The translations under genes and the position numbers were made by a program. 19,431 bases of DNA from Deltaproteobacteria bacterium. Its GTDB lineage: Bacteria; Desulfobacterota; GWC2-55-46. The stretch covers positions 1 to 19,431 of the forward strand of contig JACREV010000060.1 of assembly GCA_016218095.1 (NCBI GenBank). Reading direction: 5' to 3'. Below, one piece after another: positions 1-7,077 of this stretch (position 1 is the first letter of the stretch; each line of letters opens with the position of its first letter). A model generated the notes under the pieces. It was not told where the DNA came from. It did no database searches and saw only the letters and a program-made list of their open reading frames with translations.

Positions 1-294
1 GCGGGCGAGCCTGAAGACGTTCCGGGTCGCTGGGGGGATCTTGAGACCGAGTCCGATGTACTGGCGGGAGACGTTCAGGTGCTCGTTCAGAAAGTTTATA
101 ACGTGGAATACATCGAGGTTCAGGTCCTCCATCACTTCCCTGAAGAAGTTCTCCTCGACCTTGGCGAAGGCCAGGAAAAGGTGTTCGACGCCGAGATAAT
201 AGTGCTGGCGGGTCTTACTCTCCTCGATAGCCGCCTCGAGTACCTTCCTGGCGGCAGGCGTAAGTTTTTCTTTTATATCTTCCAGTTCAGTCAT
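1..294 (-). CDS. Clp-family AAA+ ATPase, N-terminal part (runs off window)
   Basis: The first 98 codons of a gene continuing past the left edge. The start ATG is at 294-292, preceded by AAGAGGT at 307-301. The peptide begins MTELEDIKEKLTPAARKVLE and has the helical double repeat of the Clp N domain: an xxEHLFLAF-type motif (GVEHLFLAF, about residues 38-46), then NFFREVMEDLNLDVFHV and a second-repeat start, IPPATRNVFRLAR. In ClpA/B/C proteins this domain receives substrates and adaptors, and the AAA+ modules, which lie outside the window, would unfold protein. It is the third gene in the same direction after dnaK and dnaJ, 168 bp beyond the dnaJ stop, which fits a heat-shock cluster. Whether it is ClpA, ClpB or ClpC cannot be decided from this part. 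Confidence 0.72.
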   Translation of the reverse strand, partial: MTELEDIKEKLTPAARKVLEAAIEESKTRQHYYLGVEHLFLAFAKVEENFFREVMEDLNLDVFHVINFLNEHLNVSRQYIGLGLKIPPATRNVFRLAR

Positions 295-462
295 GGTAAC
301 CTCTTGAGGGCCGGGACCTGCTATCCGACCTGTCTTTCCGGGGTCTCGAACCCCCCGGAGGTTAATGAGTTGATCTTAAACCGCGCGAATGCGCGGTCTG
401 CTAACCGGAAGCGGATTGTCGCCGTCCTCTCGTGACTTCGGCAACCCTGTTATACATATATT
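295..462 (-). other. dnaJ-clp spacer with stable hairpins
   Basis: A 168-bp spacer. It contains a perfect 7-bp stem with a 4-nt loop (ACCGCGC at 380-386, GCGCGGT at 391-397). There is also a G/C-rich hairpin around 341-361, which on the minus strand reads GGGG-TTCGAGA-CCCC. Neither has a U tract after it in the minus direction, so they look like mRNA processing or leader structures rather than terminators. The second resembles a tRNA T arm but no tRNA can be folded around it. No coding frame with convincing codon use was seen. Confidence 0.4.
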
Positions 463-1350
463 CTACCATAATCCCTTCCGAGGGTCATAGGGATTTATTC
501 GTGAAAATTCTTCAATAAGCTCTTTACTCCTGCTGTCTGCGGCCTTTTGCGCGGCTATCTGGATGATGACGTACTCGTCTCCCCTGCCTCCGGCGCCGTA
601 GACGCCCTTGCCTTTTATCCGGAGCTTCTGTCCGCTCTTTATCCCCGGCGGGACCTTTATCGTGGTCATGCCGTCGATAGTCGGTACTTGTATATCGGCG
701 CCCAGTAACGCTTCCTTTATATTTATCGGCACGTCCACGTAAATATCTTTATCGACCCTCCTGAAATACTTGTGGTCCTCGACCTCGGTTATTATGTAGA
801 GGTCGCCCGGGCCTCCGTCGCCCTGCTCGCCCTTTCCCGGGACCCTTACCCTCCCGCCGCTTTTTACACCCGGCGGTATCTTTACCGTGATAGTCTCGCT
901 CCCGCCCCGCCTCGGGACCGATATCCTCACCTCGGCCCCCTTTACCGCCTGCATGAAGCCGAGCGTTACCGAGTACTCGAGGTCGGTGCCCTTCCGCGGG
1001 CCGCGTCTGGCGCCCCTGCCGAATATCTCGCTGAATACGTCCTCGAAGCCCCCGACGTTGCCGAATCCGAAGTCCTCGAAGTGGACTCCGCCGCCCGGAG
1101 GCGGATACCCGCCGCCCATCCCCGGCTCGTAGCTCACGGAACCCGTAAGGTCGTAATCGGACCTCTTCTTCGGGTCGCTCAAGACGCCGTACGCCTCGTT
1201 TATCTCCTTGAACTTCGCCTCCATCTCGGCCTTCTTCTCAGGGTGGAGGTCGGGGTGGAACTTCCTGGCGAGGTTCCTGTACGCCTTTTTTATGTCATCC
1301 TCGGTCGCGTTCCTCGCGACCCCGAGGGTCTCGTAATAGTCCTTGGCCAT
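463..1350 (-). CDS. DnaJ-family co-chaperone, type II (CbpA-like)
   Basis: A 295-residue Hsp40. The J domain occupies residues 1-70 with the HPD motif at 32-34, which stimulates the DnaK ATPase. A Gly/Pro/Phe-rich linker follows (about 76-115, with GGGYPPPGGG), then two beta-sandwich substrate-binding domains (about 120-280). The CxxCxGxG zinc finger of type I DnaJ is absent, so this is a CbpA-type protein, and its length is usual for that class. It lies 320 bp downstream of dnaK on the same strand, so it is the likely partner of that DnaK. No clear Shine-Dalgarno precedes the ATG (upstream ACACTTCGGTATA), so translation may be weak or helped by structure. The name cbpA would also fit; the symbol is left empty because canonical dnaJ may lie elsewhere. 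Confidence 0.93.
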   Translation of the reverse strand: MAKDYYETLGVARNATEDDIKKAYRNLARKFHPDLHPEKKAEMEAKFKEINEAYGVLSDPKKRSDYDLTGSVSYEPGMGGGYPPPGGGVHFEDFGFGNVGGFEDVFSEIFGRGARRGPRKGTDLEYSVTLGFMQAVKGAEVRISVPRRGGSETITVKIPPGVKSGGRVRVPGKGEQGDGGPGDLYIITEVEDHKYFRRVDKDIYVDVPINIKEALLGADIQVPTIDGMTTIKVPPGIKSGQKLRIKGKGVYGAGGRGDEYVIIQIAAQKAADSRSKELIEEFSRINPYDPRKGLW

Positions 1351-1670
1351 TATACCGAAGTGTTGTTTAAAATACTGTTAAAGTACGGAAAGGCGGCAAG
1401 CGCGCGGGCTTAAGACGAGTTGCTGAAAGGGACTTGCGGCCGGGAGATCGATATCGGGAGGGACGGCGTTAGGCCGTCCCTCCCGGTCCCCTTTTTTTAG
1501 TGAATGGCCCCCTGTCAATCGTTCATGACGGGCATGACGGGCCTTGATGGTCTATGGACTGTCTATAAAACTTACAGGCAAGCAAGGTGAGTAAAAGACC
1601 GGGCCCACCGTTCCAATCCCCCCCTCGATGATACGATGGCGATCTTCCACACCCACTGATACGTTGCCCC
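1351..1670. other. dnaK-dnaJ intergenic region
   Basis: 320 bp without a supported gene. It holds the strong hairpin at 1455-1485 (listed separately) and a short tandem repeat (catgacggg twice, about 1524-1541). Reading on the minus strand, a TTGACA (1519-1514) has no convincing -10 at proper spacing, so a separate dnaJ promoter is not supported. Confidence 0.5.
1455..1498 (+). terminator. Terminator-like hairpin, plus orientation, between dnaK and dnaJ
   Basis: A perfect 13-bp stem (CGGGAGGGACGGC at 1455-1467, GCCGTCCCTCCCG at 1473-1485) with a 5-nt loop GTTAG. Six nucleotides (gtcccc) separate it from a run of seven T (1492-1498). The T run is on the plus side, so as an intrinsic terminator it would stop plus-strand transcripts, while dnaK and dnaJ both run on the minus strand. 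On the minus transcript it would be a stable hairpin without a U tract, perhaps a processing or stability element separating dnaK from dnaJ mRNA. Confidence 0.6.
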
Positions 1671-3566
1671 TTACTTCTGCTCGTCGACTACTTCAGCCTC
1701 GACCACGTCGCCCTGCTTATGCGCGCCTTCCTGGCCGGCGCCTGTTGCCTGGCCTGAGGCCGCCGCCTCCTTGTACATCACCTCAGCCACCTTGTGGGAG
1801 GCCTGGGTGACCTTGGCTACCGCTTCTTTAAGAGGCTCGATCTCGTTCTGCTCAAGGGCCTTTTTCGCCTCGGCGACCGCTTCCTCCACGGCCTTTGCGT
1901 CGGCCTCGGGCACCTTGGCGCGGTTCTCGTTCAGGAGCTTTTCCGTCGAGTATACGAGGGAGTCGAGCTGGTTCCTCGTCTCGACGACCTCTTTCCTCTT
2001 TTTATCCTCATCGGCGTGCTGTTCGCCTTCCTTTACCATTTTCTCGACCTCGTCCTTGGCAAGGCCCGAGGAGGCGGTAATGGTTATCCTCTGCTCCTTG
2101 TTCGTGGCGAGGTCCTTTGCCGAGACGTTAAGGATGCCGTTCGCGTCGATGTCGAATGCGACCTCGACCTGGGGCACGCCACGAGGGGCCGGAGGGAGGC
2201 CTATGAGGTGGAACCTGCCGAGCGTCCTGTTGTCCCGGGCCATCTGCCTCTCGCCCTGGAGGACGTGTATCTCGACCTGTGTCTGGCTGTCGGCGGCGGT
2301 CGTGAATATCTCCTTCTTCTTCGTCGGTATCGTCGTGTTCCTCTGTATCAGCGCGGTCATCACCCCGCCGAGCGTCTCAACACCTAAGGAAAGAGGGGTC
2401 ACGTCGAGGAGGACGACGTCTTTGACCTCGCCGGAGAGCACCGCGCCCTGAATCGCCGCGCCTATGGCCACGACCTCGTCGGGGTTCACCCCCTTGTGCG
2501 GCTCTCTTGCGAAAAAGGTCTTCACGAACTGCTGTATCGCGGGCATCCTCGTCATGCCGCCGACAAGGACGACCTCGTTTATGTCAGAGGCTTTAAGCCC
2601 CGCGTCCTTAAGCGCCTGCTCGCAGGGCCTGTGGCTCCTCTCGACGAGGTCGGAGACGAGCTGTTCGAGCTTGGCCCTCGATATCCTCATGACGAGGTGC
2701 TTGGGGCCGGTGGCGTCGGCGGTTATGAACGGCAGGTTTATCTCGGTCTCCATCGTGGAGGAGAGCTCTATCTTCGCCTTCTCTGCCGCCTCTCGGAGCC
2801 TCTGGAGGGCCATCCTGTCCTTTGACAAGTCTATGCCCTGGTCCTTCTTGAACTCGCTTATGAGCCAGTCGATTACGCGCTGGTCGAAGTTGTCTCCGCC
2901 GAGATGCGTATCTCCGTTCGTGGATTTTACCTCGAATACGCCTTCGCCGACTTCGAGAATGGAAACGTCGAAGGTGCCGCCGCCGAAGTCGTATACGGCG
3001 ATTATCTCGTCCTTCTTCTTGTCGAGGCCGTAGGCGAGCGAGGACGCCGTCGGCTCGTTTATTATCCTCTTGACGTCAAGGCCGGCGATCTTGCCGGCGT
3101 CCTTCGTCGCCTGCCTCTGCGCGTCGTTGAAGTACGCGGGGACCGTAATGACCGCCTCGGTAACCGTCTCACCGAGGTAGGCCTCGGCGGACCTCTTGAG
3201 CTTCTGGAGTATCATCGCCGATATCTCCGGCGGGAGGAAGTCCTTGCCCATGTTCGAGGATTTGACGACGGCCCTGCCTGAAGAGTCCCTCTCCACCTTG
3301 TAGGGGACCATCTTCATCTCCTCGTTTACCTCTTCAAAACCCCTGCCCATGAACCTCTTTATCGAGAATATGGTGTTCTCGTGGTTCGTGACCGCCTGCC
3401 TTTTCGCGACCTGGCCGACGAGTATTTCCCTGTCCTTGGTAAAGGCGACGACAGAGGGTGTTATCCTGGACCCCTCTTCGTTCACTATTACCTTCGGCTC
3501 CCCGGCCTCCATCACCGCGACGACCGAGTTCGTGGTGCCGAGGTCTATGCCGATAATCTTTCCCAT
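1671..3566 (-). CDS. dnaK: Chaperone protein DnaK (Hsp70)
   Basis: A full-length 631-residue Hsp70 that binds exposed hydrophobic segments in an ATP-controlled cycle. The nucleotide-binding domain shows phosphate-1 motif [13 protein letters not shown] near the N terminus, phosphate-2 motif [17 protein letters not shown] (about 190-207) and adenosine motif [14 protein letters not shown] (about 332-345). The linker [19 protein letters not shown] follows, then the beta substrate-binding domain ([24 protein letters not shown]) and an alpha lid. The tail ends [12 protein letters not shown], a typical bacterial acidic ending. The start at 3566 is fixed by AAGGAGG at 3580-3574. Two sigma70-type promoters lie upstream; no CIRCE or HAIR operator was seen. 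grpE and hrcA are not adjacent: the upstream neighbour is divergent atpE. Confidence 0.98.
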   Translation of the reverse strand: MGKIIGIDLGTTNSVVAVMEAGEPKVIVNEEGSRITPSVVAFTKDREILVGQVAKRQAVTNHENTIFSIKRFMGRGFEEVNEEMKMVPYKVERDSSGRAVVKSSNMGKDFLPPEISAMILQKLKRSAEAYLGETVTEAVITVPAYFNDAQRQATKDAGKIAGLDVKRIINEPTASSLAYGLDKKKDEIIAVYDFGGGTFDVSILEVGEGVFEVKSTNGDTHLGGDNFDQRVIDWLISEFKKDQGIDLSKDRMALQRLREAAEKAKIELSSTMETEINLPFITADATGPKHLVMRISRAKLEQLVSDLVERSHRPCEQALKDAGLKASDINEVVLVGGMTRMPAIQQFVKTFFAREPHKGVNPDEVVAIGAAIQGAVLSGEVKDVVLLDVTPLSLGVETLGGVMTALIQRNTTIPTKKKEIFTTAADSQTQVEIHVLQGERQMARDNRTLGRFHLIGLPPAPRGVPQVEVAFDIDANGILNVSAKDLATNKEQRITITASSGLAKDEVEKMVKEGEQHADEDKKRKEVVETRNQLDSLVYSTEKLLNENRAKVPEADAKAVEEAVAEAKKALEQNEIEPLKEAVAKVTQASHKVAEVMYKEAAASGQATGAGQEGAHKQGDVVEAEVVDEQK

Positions 3567-3587
3567 CCTGAATCCTCCTTAAGATTT

Positions 3588-3615
3588 ACTATATCCTTTT
3601 TATTTTGCTTGTCAA
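3588..3615 (-). promoter_or_regulatory. dnaK proximal promoter
   Basis: Reading on the minus strand: TTGACA (3615-3610), 16-nt spacer, TATAGT (3593-3588). Transcription would start near 3581, so the leader would be only about 14 nt and begin almost at the AAGGAGG ribosome binding site. The hexamers fit the housekeeping sigma factor; no sigma32-type CCCCAT -10 was seen. Confidence 0.7.
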
Positions 3616-3677
3616 TTCGGCGGCAAGCGGCCTTTTTTCAATGTTTACGCCCGCTTTTGCAGGGAAGGCTCAACGTT

Positions 3678-3706
3678 AATATAGGTACGAGGGCTCGCCG
3701 TGTCAA
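3678..3706 (-). promoter_or_regulatory. dnaK distal promoter
   Basis: Reading on the minus strand: perfect TTGACA (3706-3701), exactly 17 nt, then TATATT (3683-3678). The predicted start is near 3671, giving a leader of about 105 nt for dnaK. It is tandem with the proximal promoter and divergent from the atpE promoter about 95 bp away. Confidence 0.7.
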
Positions 3707-3799
3707 GGGGACAGGCGCGATTTTTTTTGGGCCGAAGGGCCGCCCCCTATGGCCTTCCGGGACCCCTCTCCGAGTGGGGTAAAACCAAGCAAAATATCC

Positions 3800-3828
3800 T
3801 TGACACGAGTATATGCGATTGATATATT
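3800..3828 (+). promoter_or_regulatory. atpE promoter
   Basis: TTGACA at 3800-3805, 17-nt spacer, TATATT at 3823-3828. The predicted start is near 3835, giving a leader of about 65 nt that ends in the strong ribosome binding site AAAGGAGGT (3882-3890), 10 nt before the ATG. The near-consensus match suggests high constitutive expression, as expected for a subunit present in many copies per enzyme. Confidence 0.8.
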
Positions 3829-3900
3829 AAGCGTCTATAAAAAATTTGAATATTGCTTAAATCCGCGCATTGTGGCTAAGCAAAGGAGGTAATTTAAGTC

Positions 3901-4263
3901 ATGAGAAAGAGTTTAGTGTTTCTTCTTGGGGCGGCCGCGACCCTGATGGCTTCCCCGGCCTTCGCAGAGACAGCCGAGGCTGTTGCTACCGCCGGTTCGA
4001 CCGGGAACGCGAAGGTATGGTTCTTCATAAGCGTCGCAATCGCCTCCGCCTTCGGAATGGCGATAGCCGCGGCGGGCACAGGACTTGCCCAGAGTAACGC
4101 GATAAGGGGCGCCGTCGATGGCATAGCCAGGAACCCCGGGGCCTCCGGCAAGATCCTCACGACCATGCTCATCGGTCTCGCGATGATCGAGTCACTCGCG
4201 ATCTACGCTCTCGTAATAGCGCTCATACTGCTCTTCGCGAACCCGTTCATCTCGCTCCTTTAA
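3901..4263 (+). CDS. atpE: F0F1 ATP synthase subunit c (F0 ring proteolipid)
   Basis: 120 residues. An N-terminal signal-like segment (1-22, ending ASPAFA) precedes a two-helix hairpin. Helix 1 (about 38-62) is rich in Gly/Ala, the polar loop is [14 protein letters not shown] (71-84), and helix 2 (about 86-112) carries the ion-binding carboxylate Glu97 in MIESLAIY. Gln64 on helix 1 plus Glu97-Ser98 and Tyr102 resemble part of the sodium-site pattern of Ilyobacter-type rings, but the usual Thr after Ser is Leu99, so proton coupling is at least as likely. The gene has its own promoter and terminator and stands alone: no atpB or atpI is adjacent, which is unusual because c is normally in an operon with subunit a. 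It is divergent from dnaK. Confidence 0.95.
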   Translation: MRKSLVFLLGAAATLMASPAFAETAEAVATAGSTGNAKVWFFISVAIASAFGMAIAAAGTGLAQSNAIRGAVDGIARNPGASGKILTTMLIGLAMIESLAIYALVIALILLFANPFISLL

Positions 4264-4288
4264 CAGGGCGTAATAGGGATTATAGCTT

Positions 4289-4320
4289 AGGCCGTCCGCC
4301 GCAAGGCGGACGGCCTTTTT
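4289..4320 (+). terminator. atpE terminator
   Basis: An 11-bp perfect GC-rich stem (GGCCGTCCGCC 4290-4300, GGCGGACGGCC 4305-4315) closed by the GNRA tetraloop GCAA. An additional A-T pair extends it, and a T5 tract follows (4316-4320). It lies 25 nt after the atpE stop and makes atpE monocistronic. Confidence 0.93.
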
Positions 4321-4670
4321 GCGTTCAGGGCAGGGTACTCGATTAACACCCTCGCCCGTCCCGTCATCCCGAAGAAACCCCCTCACTCGATAGCGAAGGC
4401 CGGGTGAGGTCAACACCGGCCATTCCCAAAACGATAGAGCGGACTAGCCGTCCTTTGTGGACTCTTGGACAAGCGCGCCTAAGGATTACTCCTCACACCT
4501 CGCCCCCGCCCTCTCCCACAAGGGGAGAGGGGACGAGCGTTTCCTCATGGGATCTTCAGAATGAGCCGCCCCCATGATGCTCAAGGGTATCTCCTTTAAC
4601 CTCCCCTCCCTTGATGGGAGGGGATTAAAGACGCGGCAAGCCGCGGGGTATTTTACCCCTAAAAGAGAAT
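4321..4670. other. Gene-free stretch between atpE and actF terminators
   Basis: About 350 bp without a convincing coding frame. The right half carries a group of short palindromes (listed as a repeat); the left half (4321-4500) shows no recognisable feature. Confidence 0.6.
4509..4660. repeat. Cluster of REP-like palindromes
   Basis: Four hairpins in 150 bp. CCCTCTCCC/GGGAGAGGG (4509-4517, 4523-4531) has a 5-nt loop. CCCCTCCC/GGGAGGGG (4603-4610, 4616-4623) is enclosed by an outer CTTTAA/TTAAAG stem. GCGGC-AA-GCCGC spans 4633-4644. GGGGTA-TTT-TACCCC spans 4645-4659 directly after it. The clustering of such palindromes in an intergenic gap is typical of dispersed extragenic repeats, but copy number cannot be judged from one window. 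Confidence 0.5.
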
Positions 4671-4698
4671 AAAAAACCCGGGGCCATCAGGCCCCGGG
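4671..4698 (-). terminator. act operon terminator
   Basis: Reading on the minus strand: CCCGGGGCC (4698-4690), loop TGAT, GGCCCCGGG (4685-4677), then T6 (4676-4671). It begins 24 nt after the actF stop and closes the seven-gene act operon. Confidence 0.93.
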
Positions 4699-4722
4699 CT
4701 GTCGTTCGATATCGGGTATCTC

Positions 4723-5889
4723 TTAGTGGTCCTGCTTCTCGGAGTACGTGGTGATGGTCACTTTGGGGAAGAGTTTCAGGAACGCGAAGAAGGAGATGAG
4801 CATCGCGGAGAGCCCGCCGAGCGTGAGCGCTATGCCCGTCCAGCTCAAGAACGTATAGCCGGAGCCGTCGGAGAATACCGGGATGACCATGAGGTAGCGG
4901 TTGATCCAAACGCCGACGCATATGATGAACGCGACCGTCGTAAGGGCCTTAAGGGACGTCTTTATCCTCCTGTAGAGGAAGGCGAGGAACGGGATTATGA
5001 AGAGGGCGAAGAGCATGATAAAGAACGCCCAGGAGTAGTTCCCGGTCATTGTCTTTACTACCGGCGCGGTCAGAGCCGGGATGTCCCCGTACCAGATGAC
5101 GATGTGCTGGGACCAGAGCATGTACACCCAGAGGAGCGTGAACCCCATGAGCATTATACCCATGAAGTCGAGCGTCTCCTTTTTGTTCACGAGGTCTATA
5201 CTCACGTACTTCTTAAGGGCCCAGGCGCCGAATATGAAGAGGAACGCCACCCCCGCGAAGACGTTGCTGACCCAGTAGAAAGCCGGGAATATCGTCGACT
5301 CCCAGTGCTGTATTATCATCATGCCGAAGTCCCAGGCGGTGTTCGTGTTCGTCATCACGTAGAAGAACATGACGAGACCCGCGAGGACGTTCAGCCTGGA
5401 CTCGAGGTTTATCCCCGGGTGCCCCTTCTCTTCCACCCTCGCGTTCGAGAAGTACAGGTAACTGAAGAAGTAGAAGAGGGCCATGGATATTATGGTCCTC
5501 CAGAGGAAGAGGTCCTTCGTGAGCCACGGGCTTATGTGGTGCGCGGCGCCCGTCGCCTCATGTCCCCCGTGGGCGGCGTCCAGAGCGGGCTTTGCCCAGT
5601 AGAAGAGGTGGTCTGTGCCGCCGAGGTATATGATGATGAAGGTCACGAAGGCGACGGGTATGAAGGAGAGGGTTAGTATCTCCCCTATCCTCGAAAAGAG
5701 CTTGCCCCATTCGGACTTGGCTATCCTCATGAAGGCCGAGAAGATTATCCCGGTCTGCGTTATTCCGAGGTAAAAGACGAAGGTCGTCACGAGCATCGCC
5801 CAGAGGCTCGTCGTCTCAGGGGCCGTCGAGACCGTGTAGGCGAAGGATATTATTCCGTTTGCCAGAAGTGCGAGGAGTATCCAGACCAT
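4723..5889 (-). CDS. actF: Alternative complex III membrane subunit ActF (NrfD-like)
   Basis: 388 residues, about ten hydrophobic helices with very few soluble stretches. One His-rich loop follows about residue 105 (DAAHGGHEATGAAHHISPW). The protein ends FPKVTITTYSEKQDH. In alternative complex III, ActF and ActC are the two NrfD-family integral subunits that frame the quinol site and proposed proton pathways. Recognition rests on its position as the last gene after actE and on the similarity of its last helices to those of ActC here (INRYLMVIPVF versus LERYLILTTSL; FLKLFPKVTI versus FVKLWPSVSI), both followed by a short cytoplasmic tail. The ATG has AAGG six nt upstream. The gene is followed by a terminator and no oxidase genes. 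Confidence 0.9.
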   Translation of the reverse strand: MVWILLALLANGIISFAYTVSTAPETTSLWAMLVTTFVFYLGITQTGIIFSAFMRIAKSEWGKLFSRIGEILTLSFIPVAFVTFIIIYLGGTDHLFYWAKPALDAAHGGHEATGAAHHISPWLTKDLFLWRTIISMALFYFFSYLYFSNARVEEKGHPGINLESRLNVLAGLVMFFYVMTNTNTAWDFGMMIIQHWESTIFPAFYWVSNVFAGVAFLFIFGAWALKKYVSIDLVNKKETLDFMGIMLMGFTLLWVYMLWSQHIVIWYGDIPALTAPVVKTMTGNYSWAFFIMLFALFIIPFLAFLYRRIKTSLKALTTVAFIICVGVWINRYLMVIPVFSDGSGYTFLSWTGIALTLGGLSAMLISFFAFLKLFPKVTITTYSEKQDH

Positions 5890-5906
5890 GTCAGACCTTC
5901 TTCGAT

Positions 5907-6046
5907 TTAAGCGTTAGTAACGTACGGCGCATAGACGGTCCGCCACTGATCCTTCCCTGAACCGCCCCTGTATGCGCCGGCTATTTGATGCGCCTCGGAA
6001 CCCCTTATCGGCTCGTCCCTGAAATACCCTTTCCCCTTCGGAGCGC
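5907..6046 (-). other. Hidden coding frame between actE and actF: actE frameshift tail or small gene
   Basis: The frame offset -1 from actE stays open past the actE stop to a TAA at 5909-5907, only 17 nt before the actF ATG. Its last 46 codons read as plausible protein, including GYFRDEPIRGSEAHQIAG and KDQWRTVYAPYVTNA, and use AGG, CGG and ATA codons as the neighbouring genes do. All other act junctions that I measured are overlaps or gaps of at most 20 nt, so a 157-bp gap here would be odd. No ATG, GTG or TTG lies in this frame near the actE stop. The nearest is GTG at 6119-6117 without a ribosome site. The simplest readings are a one-base deletion (real or assembly error) cutting off the ActE C terminus, or a separate small subunit with an unusual start. 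Function unknown. The DNA also contains a 9-bp inverted repeat (CGGCGCATA 5925-5933, TATGCGCCG 5971-5979). Confidence 0.45.
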
Positions 6047-6604
6047 TTACTTGGAGGCGGAGACGGGGACGGCGGCCTTTGGCACGAGGTTGTTCTTTAT
6101 GTAATTTACTATATGCCACCTGTCGGCCTCGGCGACCGAGTCGCCGTAGCTCGGCATGATGGCAAGCCCGCCGTTCGTGATCGTAAAGTAGATGTCGCCG
6201 TTCGCCTTCTTCTGGACGTAGTCGGTAGTAAGGTCCGTCGGAGCGACGTACTTCTGCCCTACGAGCCCCTCGCCCTTGCCGGTATCCCCGTGGCACGGGG
6301 CGCAGTAGCGCTTGTACATCGCCTCGCCCCTCTCAAGCGACGCGGTAGTAGGCTCGACCGGGCTCTTGAGCCTGGCGGAATCCGCCCTGTCCTTCACATA
6401 GGTGCGCCCGGAAGCCGGGACGACACCCTCGGGCCTCGCGGGAGGCAGGTCCTCCTGCGCCTTGTACGACGGCTGTGAGAACATGTCCCACGACCAGGGC
6501 ATCGCGTCCGCTATCCCCGGCGTTGCGACGGCCAGGAAGGCTGAGAGCGCGAGCTTAGCTGTTATATTCGGTCTCTTCGACACGTTTGATCTCATTGGCG
6601 CCAT
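6047..6604 (-). CDS. actE: Alternative complex III monoheme cytochrome c subunit ActE
   Basis: 185 residues. The N-terminal export signal is about residues 1-34 (hydrophobic KLALSAFLAVATPGIADA). It lacks a lipobox Cys, so it would be cleaved or anchored by the signal helix rather than be a lipoprotein. The single class I cytochrome c domain has heme motif CAPCH at 101-105 and Met150 in AIMPSYGD as the likely sixth ligand. In alternative complex III, ActE lies on the periplasmic side with ActA and passes electrons to the acceptor. The start at 6604 follows AAGGG; a second ATG at 6595 is possible. The first 50 bp overlap actD. The C terminus (PKAAVPVSASK) is immediately followed by the open -1 frame described separately, so the natural C terminus may be longer. 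Confidence 0.92.
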   Translation of the reverse strand: MAPMRSNVSKRPNITAKLALSAFLAVATPGIADAMPWSWDMFSQPSYKAQEDLPPARPEGVVPASGRTYVKDRADSARLKSPVEPTTASLERGEAMYKRYCAPCHGDTGKGEGLVGQKYVAPTDLTTDYVQKKANGDIYFTITNGGLAIMPSYGDSVAEADRWHIVNYIKNNLVPKAAVPVSASK

Positions 6605-7076
6605 GATCCCTTAAAATCCTTTCGACCTCGTCGTACCTGCCCCGGAGGTTGCCGTCGATAAGGAGCCCGAAGTAGTCGACGTTTATCTCGGGGTCGTATA
6701 TCTTCTTCGAAAACGACGGGAGCTTCGAGAAGAAGAGAAAGCTCATGAGAGTGAACATGACCCCTATAAGTATCGTCGTCTCGTAGCTCATGAGGAGCGT
6801 GGGCGTTATGGACCATATCGGGCGTCCGCCCCTCGGTAGCACGTACATCGCCGCGGTGCCGAGCGTCAGGAGCAACCCGAAAAAGAGTCCGGCCACCGAC
6901 CCGATAAAGGTGAAGTACTTGATGTGGTTCTTCCTCGGACCGAGCTTGTGCTCTATCTCGTGGCCGAGGGGAATGGGCGAGAAAATGGTGATATCGTAGC
7001 CCGAGCCCTCGAGCCTCTTGGCCGCGTCCAGCAACTCATCCGCGTATGTAAAAAGCCCCAATACCGCCTTGTCCAT
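6555..7076 (-). CDS. actD: Alternative complex III membrane subunit ActD (DUF3341)
   Basis: 173 residues. A soluble N-terminal ferredoxin-like part (1-50, AVLGLFTYADELLDAAKRL, then YDITIFSPIPLGHEIEH) precedes two transmembrane helices (about 55-79 and 98-117) and a cytoplasmic C-terminal tail. This is the layout of the DUF3341 family, the ActD subunit of alternative complex III, which packs against the NrfD-like core. It carries no cofactor motif. The ATG begins one nucleotide after the actC stop and its ribosome site lies inside actC (GGGGGAGGG), so the two are translationally coupled. Its 3' end overlaps actE by 50 bp. Confidence 0.93.
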   Translation of the reverse strand: MDKAVLGLFTYADELLDAAKRLEGSGYDITIFSPIPLGHEIEHKLGPRKNHIKYFTFIGSVAGLFFGLLLTLGTAAMYVLPRGGRPIWSITPTLLMSYETTILIGVMFTLMSFLFFSKLPSFSKKIYDPEINVDYFGLLIDGNLRGRYDEVERILRDHGANEIKRVEETEYNS

Positions 7077-7077
7077 A

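Noticed and set aside
335..362. T-arm-like hairpin (GGGG-TTCGAGA-CCCC on the minus strand), suggesting a tRNA
   Set aside because: No acceptor, D or anticodon arms at the required distances could be paired around it.
772..1413. Long plus-strand open frames opposite dnaJ, dnaK and the act genes
   Set aside because: They are antisense shadows produced by GC-rich codon structure; the minus-strand proteins have full family motifs and the shadows have low-complexity Arg/Glu/Leu composition.
1514..1541. TTGACA on the minus strand plus short tandem repeat as a dnaJ promoter
   Set aside because: No -10-like hexamer lies at 15-19 nt spacing; the downstream sequence is an A run followed by the GC-rich hairpin.
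3720..3785. T8 followed by GGGCCGAAGGGCC as a terminator
   Set aside because: The T run precedes the stem on the plus strand and an A run follows it on the minus strand, so neither orientation gives stem then U tract.
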